From Volvox africanus (lineage: Eukaryota; Chlorophyta; Chlorophyceae; Chlamydomonadales; Volvocaceae): a stretch of DNA of 64,000 bases. This document shows positions 45,901 to 59,244 of the stretch, piece after piece. The stretch covers positions 3,506,501-3,570,500 of the forward strand of contig BSDZ01000094.1 in the NCBI GenBank assembly GCA_030268105.1. The letters run 5' to 3'. Numbering within the stretch: position 1 is the stretch's first letter; every line of letters begins with the position of its first letter. The notes beneath the pieces were generated by a model that was not told the origin of the DNA, ran no database searches, and saw only the letters and a list, made by a program, of their open reading frames with translations. The translations under genes were made by a program, and so were the position numbers.

Positions 45901-48900
45901 TTCATCCTACATCTTCCTTGGTAACAGGAAACGTGGCATATTGCAGGCTCATTGCCCCCGCGTCCCTTGGGTGCAAATTAACCATGGCTTTCGTTTTCGA
46001 GACTTTGTGGCTTTCGTTATTTCTTGTCCCGCAGCATCATCTCCAAGCCCTAAGGAGGAGGTAGCAGTGCAGACAGATCCGGAGCTGCTGGCGCCTGCCG
46101 CCGGAAAGGTCCGGCAGGACTCCGCTTCTGATCACGAGGGGTTTTCTCCGGAACCCGGGCACGCTGCAGCAACTTCAGCAACAACGGAGGAGGAGAACTC
46201 GACCGCAAGGAGGCTTGCGTGGTCCGATCCCGAGTACATGGCCACGCCCTCGTCTACGGGCACGACTGCCGCAGTGCCGCAACCGACACCCTCACCAGAG
46301 CCCACGGAAACGGTCCCGAGAGACCAGAGCCCGGGCCGCGCAGAGGAGTCCTCGCATCTGGTGCCGCCCGCAAAGGCGGAAGTGCAGAGGCCCCTACGTC
46401 CAGCACCGTTGCCGGGGGCTCTTGATACTAATTTGGAAGATATCCAGCTCGGGCTGGCCGACGGAGATGACGAGGCGGATGCGTGGGGCGAACTTGAGGT
46501 GGACCGAGAGCTGGCTAGGATGAAGAAGGAGCTGGGAATCGAGGTGCGTGTTGGCGAACTCTGCGTGCGGTGTAAGTATTATTGGAACCTGTACACTTAT
46601 CCACTGTGTGTGTGCGCCGTAGGTCATGCTCAGAAAACTGTGCCGCGCACAAAAGAGGGCAAGGTCTCGATAACTAGGGTTTGTGTTAAGACTTGGAGGG
46701 GAAACAGTACAATGCCCGAACTGGCAATCGAGGTAACCTTTGTTGACCACGATGCTGATGTAAGTGATATAGATATTTAGCGGCCACATGTCAGGCAAGG
46801 ATCAAAAAGCCCCTTGAGATGCACTGCTATTTGCATCTACGCATCTATGGCGCATCCTGCTCCACGTCCTTTTAAACAGCTTTTGTGCACCCATGCCAAC
46901 CCCGGACACACTCTGCAGGACTCCGACTTGCGCTCTTCAATCAGCAGTATCGACAGCGGCATCAGCGTGCCGTCCTTTCTGAAGGATGCGGCCGTTGTGG
47001 CAATCGTGCGACAAGCCGGCCCGCACACACGGGTCAAAGCCGCAGCAGCCCGTGCTCGTGCTGAGGCAACGGCGGCAGCACCAGAGATAAAGCAGGTTGG
47101 GGCCGCTGGTAATGCGACGGCTACGGACGGGCCTGAACAGTTGTCACATGCTACCGGTGCATCACCGTGTCAGGGGCAAGGCCCCCGAACGGCGGCCGCC
47201 GATGCCACCACACCAGTGAGCGACGCCCTAGGACCGGCTGTGGTGGCCGTAGCAGCTGGCGGAGGAATCGGCACTCCTGCCGCCACCAGCAGGCCGCCGC
47301 CTATGAGTGGAATTACTAATGCGGTGGCGGCATTGGATGCGCTCGGAGCTATACTACGGCCCGCGTCAGCGGGTTCCTCCAGCTCCGTAGATACGCTCGA
47401 CTCTTCCATCCTGCGAATTCTGGATTCATCTCCCTCATCGACCACCATCCCAACACCCCAGCTTGACGCCACGCCGGCGGCACAGCGCGCCGCAGGCACT
47501 GCCAGCCGTCCCGGCGGTGCGGCATGGCATTCAACACATCTCACACCTGGGAGCTCCAGCCTGCCATCTGACATTGATGATATGTTGCTGCTTTCTGAGC
47601 TGGACTGGGAGGAACTTGAACGGCTAGCAGGATTGCGTGGTACTAATATTAAGGTAAGGGGATCAAGTAGCCCCGCCAACGTCGCGGCCCCCTCCCCGGC
47701 GGGGCTACTTGGCGCAACTGCTAAGACGCCGGTAAGGTTTGACGTGACAGGCGCGTTGGGAGCCGCTTCAGTTGGCGGGTTTAAAGGCTTCTCCCCCAGC
47801 AGCACCTTCAGCGAAATCAGCAGCAGCATCTCGAATGAAAGCCTGCAGCGCTTTGTGGCGCAAGGTGAGAAGACGGGGGACAGGAGTGCGTCCGTGGGAT
47901 CCAGGAATGACAGACGGGGATTAGATTTGGGAGGAGAGAGGGATGATGGAGAGGAGGTTGAGAGAGGGGGATGAAAGAAGGGATAAAGAGAGGCGGTAAT
48001 AAATATACCGCATCGAAGCCCCGTGCAGTTGATACGTGGCCGAGTAATCGTGTATTTCGGGGGTACTTCATGTAAGCGGAGACGAGAGATGAGCATTGTG
48101 CGAGGACGTTCAACATTAAGGCGGTTCAAGATGGGTTGGGATGGCGGTTCAGGATGTTCTTCCGCGAACATAACAACCCTAGATTTCCAGGTGCCTTATA
48201 GAATGTACTTGACGACAAGTCCATACATACTGAGGAGTTCCTCACGGCATTAGCAGTTTTTCACCCTTTCTGTATGTTTTCCCTCTTGTGCAGGAATCCT
48301 GCCACCAGAAATTGCCTTGCTGCTCGCCTCGACGCCCCCCTCTGCCGTTGAGCCGTCCAGGGCGTTACAGCCAGCCTCCGCCGCGCCAGCGGCGGGGACC
48401 AACCAGGCGTCCTCGACGCCAGGCGGAGGCTTGGCTGTGCAGCAACCACCTCCTGTCGCGCCGGTCGCGGCTGCAACCTTGCCTGGGGCCGCGGACACAT
48501 CACCCACTTCCTCTACCATTTCCGATTTGGCTGCGCTGTTAGGTCCGTTGGGAGTCCCAATGGCTGTCGCTTCCAACGTCTCCCAAACCAGCCTGAGCAG
48601 CCTGTCCACCTACGCTCGTCTTGGCAGGAATGCCCCTGCGAACCCTTCAGCAGCTGGTCCCCCAAGCCTTGCAAAGCCTGCCACCCGTGGGTTGTTCACT
48701 ATTCCGGAAAGGGGTTCAATTTCTTTGGGAGACTTGAGCATTGCAGGTCCTCCGCAAAGCCAGAGGGGGCCTGCACAATCCCAATCAGGGCAATCGGCAC
48801 CAGCCCAGCACTTGCATCACAACCAACACCAGCAGCCACAGAAACAGGTTGGAAAGCAAGTGCCACACCAGCCCCATGGACGCGGGTCTGTGGTCACAAC

Positions 48901-51900
48901 CACTGCACAGCCGGGACATGCGGTAGGCCTGCCAGAGCCGGTTCGCTTGAGGCTCTCAGACCTTAATCGGCAGTTGCTGGCCTCTACCGGGGGCGCTGTT
49001 AGCAGCCGCAGCATCTCCTCACCAGGGCTGACGTCGCCGTCTGGTTCGTCGCGGCCGGCGAAGCCCGGGCCCCTCTTCATCACCTCCGGGACCGGGGCAG
49101 AGCTGCAGCTTAGGTCCCTCCAGCCATCGCCATCGCCGATGCTGGCACAACCAAACTTACAGCAGGCCGCTCAGCCGCGACCGCACCATCAAGAGCCCGG
49201 ACGGGGCGTCCCCGGCGTGGCTGCCTCAGCGCTGTCCGTATCACTTTCCTCATCGGCGACGTCGCTGTCTTTATCGTGCGTTTCGTCGCTATCGTTATCG
49301 CCGACGAAGCAGATGCACCAACACGGTGCACCTCAGCTTCCTTCAGCTGCAACCTCTGTAGGAAGGCCAACAGCAGAAGCAGCGGCAGCGGAGGGAAAAA
49401 TTAGCGACACGTTCAGTACTCTCAATAGCCTCGGCCAGAAGTCAGGGCAGTCGTCTGGGCTGCCGGTGGGAGCCATGGCGGAGAGCAAGCTGAACTCCTC
49501 CAGTAGCGCCGTAGCAACACCTGTTGCCGGGGCTTCCAAAACGTCACCGGCGGCAGCTCCTGCAACTGCTCGGTCGGACAGCAGTCCATACGATTTGTAT
49601 GACAAGGAGGCGGCACGGCTGGCCGAGCTAATGGCCACTATTAACGCCAGCCTACGGCAGTCCGCTGAGGCCGTTGCTCGCGCAGGTGGCGCCAGCAGCA
49701 TCGGCACTTCGTCGTCCGTCAGTGGTTTGGCGGCTTCGCCGTCCACCGGCACGAAAATCCCCAGTGAGCCCGATATAAATCCGTGCCAACGTTCTCAGCA
49801 CTCGCACCATGCTACCGGGTCTGCCGCAGGGCGGCCCGCTACAGCAGCAACAGTGCGACCGGTACCCTCATCCGAAAGCTCCGCGTCCCCACCCAGCACT
49901 TGCGGAAGCAGTTGGACCGTCTCTACCATGCAGCCACTATTATCTCCGCAGCCGCGGTCAGCAGCTGCATTATGCCTGGGAAGCCAGTCGCCTGTTGCAG
50001 CGATGCTCCAGAGTGCCCGGACGGCAGCAGCTGCTGCTGCATCGGCATCGGCGGCAGCTGTGGCCACCACCTTGCGGAACGCAGCAGATGGGTGTGACAT
50101 CACGGCATCGGCCAGAGGTGGCATCAGCCGCGTTGCGCCGGCAGCGGTGGCGCCAGTATCCGTTAGCAGGGCCAGCAGCAGCCGTGGTGCTGGTGCCTCT
50201 GCCTCTGCTGCGCCGGCGGCTTCACCATCAGCAAAGCGGCCTCGCGACGCTGTGGCCGATGGACGTACGAGCAAGGTCTCCGCAGGCCCCAGGTTGCACA
50301 CGTCCACGGCAGCCTCTACGCAGCGGGCAGCCGAGTTTGGACCCCGTCGCACAGACGCAGTCAGTGCAGCGGTGGGCGAAGTGGCGGTCACCGTGACAGC
50401 CAGCTGCACTACCACTGGCGGTGACGGCACCGGTGGCGAGGGCAGCAATCCCCAGCCAGGCCACCCTGGCCAGAGCGTGCCTACAACTCCTGTCCATCCC
50501 ATCGCCAACGCCAATGTTAGTCATGCCTCTGGTGATGCGGAAACCGGTTCCACCTCCGTCACCACACCCAGCAGTGTTCTCTCCAACCTATCATCTGTTT
50601 TTGCGATGCTCCGCATGGGGCCGCCATTTGAGCCACGGCCCCCATCCGACGGAGGTCCCATTCCACAACCCCCAGGTGGTGCGCGGACTCACCTTTTCCA
50701 GCCCGGTTCACCGCCGCCGCCGCCGCCACCACCACCACCAGCGATTTCACCGGACCTGTCAATGCCCTCTCCGCCTCTTACACCCTTATCGCCGATACTT
50801 TCCGAGTCTTCCTACAGTTCGGTCTCCGTGCCATCGGCAAGCCCCGGCTCTGCTCTCACCACGTCGCTGGCTGGGCTGGGATTGCGTGCACCAGTGCAGC
50901 CGCCGCCAGCACCGGGAGGCGGCTGGCAGGCAGCTCATGAGCCGAAGCCCGCCGAGCCACGGATCTCATTGTCAGTATCGTTGTCTAGTAGCGACGGTGT
51001 GTCCAGTGTTGCTGAGGCGATTTCAGGGATTCTTACCCATAGGATTCGTGGCATCGGCGGCGGTCGGACACTCCCGGAGCCAGCGCCGACACAATCGCCG
51101 CCCCTGCAGCGACAGCGACCGCAACAGCAGCACTGCCAGGACCTGCTTCCTGGACGCGACCGACAGCGGGAGCCGACACCTACGATGGCTGGCGACGGTT
51201 TGGCGCCAGGCGGCGACTCTTCGTATGCAACTGCTGGCAGCGATACTGCCGTTGGTAGTGGTGACGGCGGCGGCGACCGCCGTGGCGGCCACAGCTTAGA
51301 GGTGTGGGCAAGCCTGACCGGACAGACGTTGGCGGAGGCACTGGAGGGGCTCGTTAGTCCAGGGGAGCCATATGAGGATCTCCTGAAGTCCTCGCTGGCG
51401 TTGTCCAGCTCTAGTCTTTCCAGCGGGGGCGCACTACCCGACGACGACCCGCAGTCACTCCTGGCAACCATGGCGCCAAGTGACCGGCTGGAAATGTCGC
51501 CATACGATGCCAAGACTCAAGGGGTGTTGCAGGAAGAGGAGAGGGTTCCGAAGCCGTCCATGTCGCTGGAACAGGTGTCTGGTAGAGCCTCCCTAGAACA
51601 ACCGGCGAAAGGCGACACGAATGGGAAGGCCACGGCCCAGGCCGAGCTCCAGGCGCTAGTCTCATGGTCGCGTCCTTCCTCCACCAGCCAAATATTAGCA
51701 GATGTGGATGCCGCGCTCGCGAGGGTAAGCATGCACACGCATACAAAACTAATTGATGTCTGCCTTGTCCATAAGTTATGCACCTGGCCACTGCTCTTGC
51801 GAATGCCAAAACATCGGCATGCTGGGCGACCTTGTCATCTTGACAGCTGCCCCAGGCATTTAAACGCGCGATATGCATCAGCATGCGCGTCGAAGAAGGG

Positions 51901-54405
51901 AGAGAAGACGTGGACATTAACGAGAGGACAAGTGGGCTAGCGTGTTTCCAGTACCTCGTAAACAGTTCTTGATGTTCATTCCCGGGCGGCCCCCGGGTGC
52001 AGGTAACATTAGGCGCAATCGCGGTCCCGACCGGGCACCCGGCCGCAACGCAGCAAGACGCGGACGCGGAGGCCATGCCTTTTGGGTCGTCTCGTGAGAC
52101 GCCGTTGCTGCCGACTTGTCCTGGCAATGAGGTGCACCTGGGTGCCGCCGCTGCTGCCATCCGCGCCGGTTCCTTGGCAGCCCAGCCGCTGCCAGAGCCT
52201 GCGGCAGATCCAGCCCTGGGGCTTTGCAGCTCAACGAGCTCCGACGAGTTCGGCCCCATTATGGCCGGGCTGATACAAAATATACAGCGCGGCCTGGCAG
52301 CCCTCCAGGCGCCGCCGCTGCAAGTGCTTCCGCCGCCGCTGCCGGCACCGGAGCAGCCTGCAGCAGAATGGCGAGACCCTGGTCAGGTAGCCAGCGGGCT
52401 GACCAGCACGTCAGGGCTCGAGGGCCCGGCAGCAGCACCTCTGGAATCAACTACCAGCAGCCTCCCGTCCATACCTTATGAGGACGACAGCGACGATGAG
52501 GATAGTTATCATGCCGGCGTAATGCCGTGGTGGCCAAAGGCAGTGGCCAAGGTCGCACAGGGGCTGGGAAGCCAGGAAGCGGAGCATCGGCACACTATGA
52601 CCGAGGTGCTTCCCGTCGCTGTCCCTGGCGACAACACTGTGGATGCCGGACCGCCCTCCGCTTCGTCTTCCTCTTCCTCGGAGGCCTCTGCCTCTGCTGC
52701 ACGCCAGTTGCGCCAAATGCCCACCTTGAGTCGCGGCATCGCCGACATGGCGGCTTCACATGCAGCCCACAGCAGCTCAAACACGGAAGCTTGGCACACG
52801 GCTGCCGCTACCATCGATGCGGCAGCTGCAGCCCCAACCGCGGCGGAATCTGTGGAAGTCCATGCTACGGGCAACAGCCGGCGCATCAGCCATGCGTCAG
52901 CGGCATCCTCAGGTGCCGCGTCTTCATTAACGCTGGGGCCAGTCGACTCTGCTGTTGTTGTCAACTGGCCGAGGCACGCAAACGCCGTCGCCCCGGGCCC
53001 TGTGGCCACCACTACCGGTGCCTACAGCTTCCTACAGCTCCCGCGCGCCTCTACGGCCCGCAATCGTACGCCTCCCAGTGTCCAGTCGGGCGCCGAGTCC
53101 CCCACCCGTGTCCCCAGTGGCTCTTTGAGCCCTCCCTCCATCTCAGCGTCCACCGTGTCCTCGATCGACTCTATCAGTCACGCGCTGGCGCAGTACCCCG
53201 TGTTCGGAGGCGCCACGCAGTCGCCCATGGGCTCACAGTCATCCGGGTCCAGTGACGACGACAGGGGCGGTGCAACCGCCGCAGGCGACGTCCTCCCGTA
53301 CAGCGATATCGACACAGGAGTGACCGTGGGGTTGGAGGCAGTTGCAATACGGCCGCGGCTGCCGATTCAGTACCAGCCTTCCCAACCACAACTTCCGGCG
53401 CCGCTGCTGTTCAGCTCCATCGCGCAGGAGCCGTGGAAGGGTGCCTGGGACCTGCCTCTGCAGGCCATCCCTGCAGGCGCTGGCGCTTCGACTCCTGACG
53501 CCGCAGGCGCAGAGATGCTTGGCCTGTATTTAGAAGAGGCAGCTGCCCACGCGCGCCGTGGGGTCGGGGAAGCCGAGCTCTTACAGCGCACTGAGGACCA
53601 CGGCCTACTTGGTCAGGATATCAGCTTTGGCGCGGTCAGTACTGGAGGGGAAGTTAATGGGGAGTTTCTTGGGGGTGTTGGGTACCATCGTGGGCATGGA
53701 CCTATCTCCGGGCTTCATACAAGTGCCGCCCATCCGTGGCAGACCAACTTCCTGGCAGCATCGCAGCTGGAGACGGAACAGGGGTCCAGGTTCGAGCCGG
53801 GGGTCGCGCTGGAGCCAGAATCCGTCCTGCCGGAATGGGCACGGCGGGAGCCACAGCTCCTGAGCAGCGTTGAAGCCACGGACGATGAATCCGAATTTGC
53901 GTCAGAGCCGGATAGTCGCCATCAACAGCAGGCGCTATCGCCTTTCGAACGACGACAGCTTTTGGGTCTACAGCCCTTGACTCTCGAGATCCCGGTTGCT
54001 GGTGATCAACAAACCGCAAGTGGGGAGCCAGTTGTCAAGGCCACGGCAACGCAATCGGGCCCAGATGGAGCTGGCGATGCAACGACCATTGCAAGCGCCG
54101 GGGTTATTGCTGACAGTGCTACGCCGCTGCAAACGCCGTTCTCGAACTTTCGCGTCAGGTTGCGGGCGGGGAGCCCCCAGGAGGAGCAGCCGCCAGTGCT
54201 GCCGAGTCGCGAGCATGGAGACCTGTCAAGGCGACGTGGCGCCGACACCGTGGGGGCTGGACCAGGTGGCGGCGGTGGTGGTGGCGGCAGTGGCGGATAC
54301 GTGGGGGCGCTGTCAGAGGAACTGCTGTCGGACTTGCTTATGTGGACCGTTAGCGACTTCTTTTCCTCGCCGGCAAGGGGTGCCACCTTGGATGTCGACC
54401 ATTAG
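42991..54405 (+). CDS. 2837-aa protein with N-terminal coiled coil, candidate CEP295/Ana1-like centriole protein
   Basis: Exons: 42991-43667, 44009-44090, 44462-44568, 45003-45072, 45328-45616, 46035-46543, 46919-47864, 48294-51724 and 52003-54405. All phases close to 2838 codons. ATG 42991 is preceded by an in-frame TAA at 42949. Residues 1-312 are a charged coiled coil (RDQDRERAMFKDAAYRAKLE, LAELNERQEQRFQSALSAL, KRRREAAAVEAEIRARERF, QRKQQELQRVFEENFLS). Order, spacing and short words such as the RVDRIGEAH and Q-QELQ-F-E patches recall the N-terminus of the centriole elongation protein CEP295/Ana1, which is also very long. This is my inference from memory of the family. Residues 313-2837 are Ser/Ala/Pro-rich and disordered, with a Pro9 run and acidic SDIDDMLLLSELDWEELERL at about 800. 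I see no kinase or other enzyme. Its IFT54 neighbour fits a ciliary role. An unrelated coiled-coil protein is the alternative. Confidence 0.7.
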
Positions 54406-54625
54406 GCTCTTTCCTCGGCGACTGGGGATGGTGCGGCACTGGCAGCGCTCACGACATTCATGGGCACGTATCTAATAGGAACGTTATTAATGGGTGCATT
54501 GGCATGTTAAAAATGGCCTCGTCGAGTGATTGGCGATCTTATGTATTAGAACATTCGGTGCTGCTTGGTGCGGTACAGCGGGCAGGGAGATTTCAGGTGC
54601 CCCCTTCATCAATCTTCCTGCCGGC

Positions 54626-54662
54626 TGTAACACGGACTTTGTGCATTTGAAGGACGCTGTAA
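54626..54662 (+). terminator. Two TGTAA polyadenylation signal candidates
   Basis: TGTAA at 54626-54630 and at 54658-54662, about 220-255 nt after the stop at 54405. Either could serve the long gene. Confidence 0.55.
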
Positions 54663-55475
54663 CAGTGGTCGTGAGTGTTAATGCATACTACTAGCCTTGT
54701 TTTGACTTTTTGGCGTAATCGTTTCCTCCGGGGCAAATATTGATAGTATACAACGTGACGTGGCGACAAGTCACTCGACGGTATGTATCAAAGAACATAC
54801 TTCACGATCACCTGCCATGGAGGTGAAAGGCTTCCTGGCTTTTATGCTGGACAGGATCGAACGTGACACCTAGACGCGCCCATATGTGAGCGTGCAGTAC
54901 GGGTATCTGTGCGCCTTACGTCCTTACACACAAACGATATGAAGGTACCTTGGCCTGGTCATGTAACGGCAAACAGCGACGTGATGATGATGAGTCACTT
55001 ACAGGACCCAGCATCCTGTAGCCTCTACCCATTCGCCGTACGATCAGGACGCAACCCTACGCGGGTTTTTATAATCTCAATTCTCACAACGTATTAACAT
55101 ATTTGATCATGCTGCATTAGCAATCAATCAACTGGGAACGGGCTTCGTCCCCGTGTTCTGCCCCTAGCCTTCCCGCTGCCAAGGATCAAATCAGAACAAA
55201 ATCAGAATTTGCGACGTCTATCTGATACCAGCTAACAAGATATAAATATAGATCTGTCGTCCCAATGTGAAAAGTCTTTAAGTCTGCTTAGCGATGGCTT
55301 GGCCAATGCGATGCACCTTCGACGCACGCCCACAAGCACATCACGCAACGCACAAGCCTACTTGAAAACCACCTTAACAGCACTAGCATGACGGGCGAAA
55401 CAAATAAACCTTAGCAATACTTTGGCATAAATATCTTCCTGGAAACAAGAATACGAGAAGCAATACCTGCCCACG
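54663..55475. other. Intergenic, upstream of the SWIM gene
   Basis: No supported gene. It contains the TATA candidate at 55241. Confidence 0.5.
55241..55248 (+). promoter_or_regulatory. TATA box candidate (TATAAATA)
   Basis: TATAAATA 228 bp upstream of ATG 55476. It is the best TATA match near any start in the window. It would imply a 5' UTR of about 200 nt. Confidence 0.35.
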
Positions 55476-58400
55476 ATGTCTCTTGCAAAACACACGCAAG
55501 CCGACGAACATGCCGACGATGCCAAAATGGATAATGACGAACTTAGCTCTGATGAAATGGACGAACTTGAAAGGGAGCGGCGAAGGATGTGAGTCAATAA
55601 CTGTTGTCGCAACCTGCCATGCTCTGTGTTTGCCCACGACTAGCCTTAGCCCACCGCATCCAATGTTGTGCTTTACAGAATGGCCCGAAATCGTGCGAAG
55701 CTGATCGCCTTGGGCATTCCAGTAGCCGTGATGGAGCTCCAGGACCTGGCCAGACGGCGGACGTGGGTGGGGGTTGTTGGTGGCCTCGTATGTTAGGTGT
55801 TAGGTACGCAGCCCCTGGGCAAGGAATGGAGCTTACGACCTCTGTTCCGTCAATTATCCTCCAGCCAACCATCCCACTCGCGTATGGGAATCGTCTTCGC
55901 AATTCCATTCCTCGTCCCGCTGCGTCCCGTTGGGTTCCTATCAGCAAGCTCCCGATTAGCAGCTCCAGCTGAAGATGTATAGTGACAACGAATCGACCCT
56001 AGACATCAACATGCGCCAGTATTTAGCCTTAATGCTTTCGGACCTATGGCCCTCTTTTTCCTCGGTATGGTCAGCTCGGGGTTTAGCGGTTTTCCGTCGC
56101 CGGCCTCTGTCCTAGGGCCTTTGCGACCCCACGGCAGCCGCAGCAGCGTGCGCTTGCACCTGAGAAGCGTAACGCGCTGCCAACAAAGCGTTGTCTCGCC
56201 AACTCCATGTGTGTCGCTAGATTGTGCCTGTTTATCGTTGCCAGACTCACCTTCGCTGTGAAGTCATTCTTGGGCTTTTGTTCCTCCCTCCTTCCCTCCC
56301 ACTTCGGTCGCTGCATATGCTCACTCCTCGCCGCGTAGCCAAGCCCAGGCTCGGCCACGGGCCAGGTCCAAGGTCGACCGACAGAAGCCCGCGGAGCCCA
56401 CGCGGCGGTACGACTAAGATACTGCTGGATGTATGGAAAAAGCCTGGAGCTTTGGAGCACTGAGATATGTACCATTGTGGGCGGAGATCCACAATGCGGG
56501 TCTGGAAATGCCAGACCTCGTCGGAATCGGCGCGTTTAAACCCACTGCTTGTTCATAACTTGTTATTGTTTAATTTGGTCAAATGCTGCCATGAGGACAG
56601 CTGGTCGAACCCTCGCTTGCCCGCTGCTGCAGATCCACTCGGCTGGCAGAGCATGGGGTTGCTGGTAGTGATGGCGGTGGGGAAGCGGAGCCGCTGCTTC
56701 AGCTTGGGGAAGATGGGGGCGTGGAGGTGCAGGGAGCCCGGCCTCGGCTGCAGGCCGGTCCTGGTCGGCGGCAATTGGACGACGAGTCTGGCCTTACAGA
56801 GGAGGAGATTGCAGCCAAGGTGCGGACTTCTGCGCGTCCACGACCAGCTGGGCTATAAGTGGGCTGGGAAGGTGCCTGAAATAGCGAAAGGGGAGGAACG
56901 TCATATGGGACAGTGACAAGGTGGAAAATCATGCAGCAATAGGATAACGCGGTGAGGGCCAGGAGGACGAGAGGGCCAGGAGGCCGTGAGGAATCGGCCT
57001 TCTTCACCCCTCGTGATGGTAGCTAGCCCTAACACACTATGCGTGCCGATGTGGTGTCGGTGCCGGCCAGGCTTGAATTGGCAGGCATGTTTCTCAGCGG
57101 TCCGTCCTGCATCGCCGCCAACAAGCAGTCTTATGCTCCACAAAACAGATCACATCCGTCCACATTCGTCCACAGTCCACTCTCCCTCCACCCTCATTGT
57201 AATCCCACGCCCACGCCCGTTCCGAAGTCCACGCCCATGCTCACACCGAATGTTTCGCCAACTTCACCCTCATACGCGCTGGGCTCCCTGGCAAATTCCC
57301 ATCGTCGCACGGTAATCGATTGTCGCTTGATATCTCTGCCATATTTGTACCTGATATGTACCGCAATTCCTGAGTCCGATCCTAACTCCTAACTCCTGGG
57401 CTGAGGCCACCAAAGGCGGAGCTTCTGCGCCAGCGTGAGACCACCCGCCTTCGCGAGCTCGAGCTTGAGGGTCTCGTGGACTTCTCCGAGGACGTCGCTG
57501 TGTTCGTTGTTCTTGGTTCTACCGGGAACCATTACACGGTGCGACTTAGCGATGAGCGGAGGAGCTGCCAGTGCATGGACTGCCGTGTGCGCAAACGCGA
57601 CTGCAAGCACATCCGCCTCATCTTAGGAAAACTGCAGGTCCGGATGGGCCGGGAAGGATTGAGAAGGATTTGGAAGGATTCGGAAAGGGTGTGCTTCATG
57701 TGCTACGTGGAAATGGAAAACGAAAATCACATTTTGGTTACGGTTATGGTTTTCGTAACTGTCGTGGTGAAGGGCTCCAACTTGGGGCATGAGTCGTGGA
57801 GTCATGGAGTTGTGGGTACTCGGATGGTGGCCGAACGAGCTGAGTGGCGGCGAAGTCGGTTCCTACAGTGGTGAACTTGCTTGGGGAAGGAGCCGGGGAA
57901 CCTGGCGGGAAAGTCAACCTGGCACGTGGTGAGTGGCGAGGTGGGCAACACGCATCTGCTAAAGCGGGTAAAGCGGGTACAGGGACTAAGGGTGTCAGGA
58001 AGGGCCGAACCCAAACAAAGAGCTTCACGGGTGACGCAGTGTGCCGGGTCACTGCGAGTCCGGCGCAGGCGGTGAGTCTGGGCAGCCGTGAAAAGCTCTC
58101 CACCCCCAACAACCTAAACACCTGGCTCCCCTGTCGCCCCGTGCGCAGATCTCGGACAAACCTTCGCAGTGGCATGAGGTAAGAGATAGGGAGAGGGAAA
58201 GAAAAGAAAAACCAAGAATTCTTTGTCTGGGTTGTTTGTGGGGCTATCTGGATATATTCAGCATCTGCGGCACTTACGGCGCACGTGTGTGTACGCCTGC
58301 TGCTCGCATGCGTAATCGCGGCACCTAGCCCGACATGACGGAGGCTCGGTCGCCGCCTGCCCGCAGCAACAAGCCCGCAGTAGTAGCGCTCCACGGACAT

Positions 58401-59244
58401 GGAGTGGCCGCTTCTTGAAAGTTCCGGGCTTCCTTTCTTAAGATATCCTCTGCCACCTTACATCGGCCACGTCCACCTCCCTCCTACTTCTGCATTGCGT
58501 CCGGCCCGACTGCAGTCGCATTCAGTCAAATAGTTTTGGGGAGGACCACCCAATGGAGATTCGTGATTCGTGCTGCCTTTAGTGTTTGCATACGTATCTT
58601 CTGGATTTCGGGCTGTGCCCTTCTGGACATGGGTGTCCATGGAATTGCCAGCAACCTGAATCCTGCATTTGGCTGCCTGAGGGCCTAGCCAAACATAGTC
58701 TAACTTGATCAAACCCGAATGTGCGCGAATGTGCCCTAAACCTTGTTTATTTCCTTTTATGTTCTGTGGGGACAAGGCTGTGGAGCGATGCTTCCATCCC
58801 GCAGCAGCAACGACGAACTCGAGTGAGCATGCGGGGAAGGAGGGCGCGCTGACAGCTGAAGACGCACAGCCTCCAGTGCTGCCCTCAAATTCACCGCAGA
58901 AGAATACGGTGATGGCTGCTGATGCAGACGGTGAAGAGGGAAGACCATTGAAAGCCGTGGGAAAGCGGGGGCGGGGAAAGGCGTCTGCCTCCGCAGCCGT
59001 TGCTTCTCGTGACGCCGACAACGTCAGCCCCTCCCAAGACGCGCCGCAAGGTTCACCGGCTGGACCACCGCCGCATGGTGTCAATGCGAGTGCGGCGGTA
59101 CCAAATGGAAAGCGCAGCGGTGGCGGCGGCGGCGGTGGGAAACGGCCACGCAAGGCAGCGGCGGCGGTGGTGGCGGCAGAGCCGTCGCGGATAACGCGGA
59201 ATAGGAACGGCAGGAGCGGCGCCACGGACAATGACGACAGGTAG
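55476..59244 (+). CDS. SWIM-type zinc-finger protein, nine exons, about 493 aa
   Basis: Exons: 55476-55588, 55679-55762, 56116-56208, 56339-56407, 56633-56819, 57416-57637, 57856-58071, 58149-58178 and 58777-59244. All phases close to 494 codons. The start MSLAKHTQADEH leads into an acidic-then-basic helix (SSDEMDELERERRRI) and ARNRAKLIALGIP. A basic segment (PRARSKVDRQKP, TRRSTRLAEHG) resembles a nuclear localisation signal. Exon six (residues about 183-256) holds LVDFSEDVAVFVVLGSTGNH, YTVRLSDERRSC and the SWIM finger C233-x-C235-x9-C245-x-H247, which is complete. The C-terminal exon is a Gly/Lys/Arg-rich tail (GKRPRKAAAAVV). SWIM fingers bind DNA or proteins, and the exact role is unknown. 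The start of exon seven (57856) is the least certain splice site. It lies downstream of the CEP295-like gene on the same strand. Confidence 0.7.

Noticed and set aside
47170..48171. 333-codon minus-strand frame
   Set aside because: Antisense to exons seven and eight of the 2837-residue protein, whose phases close over nine exons.
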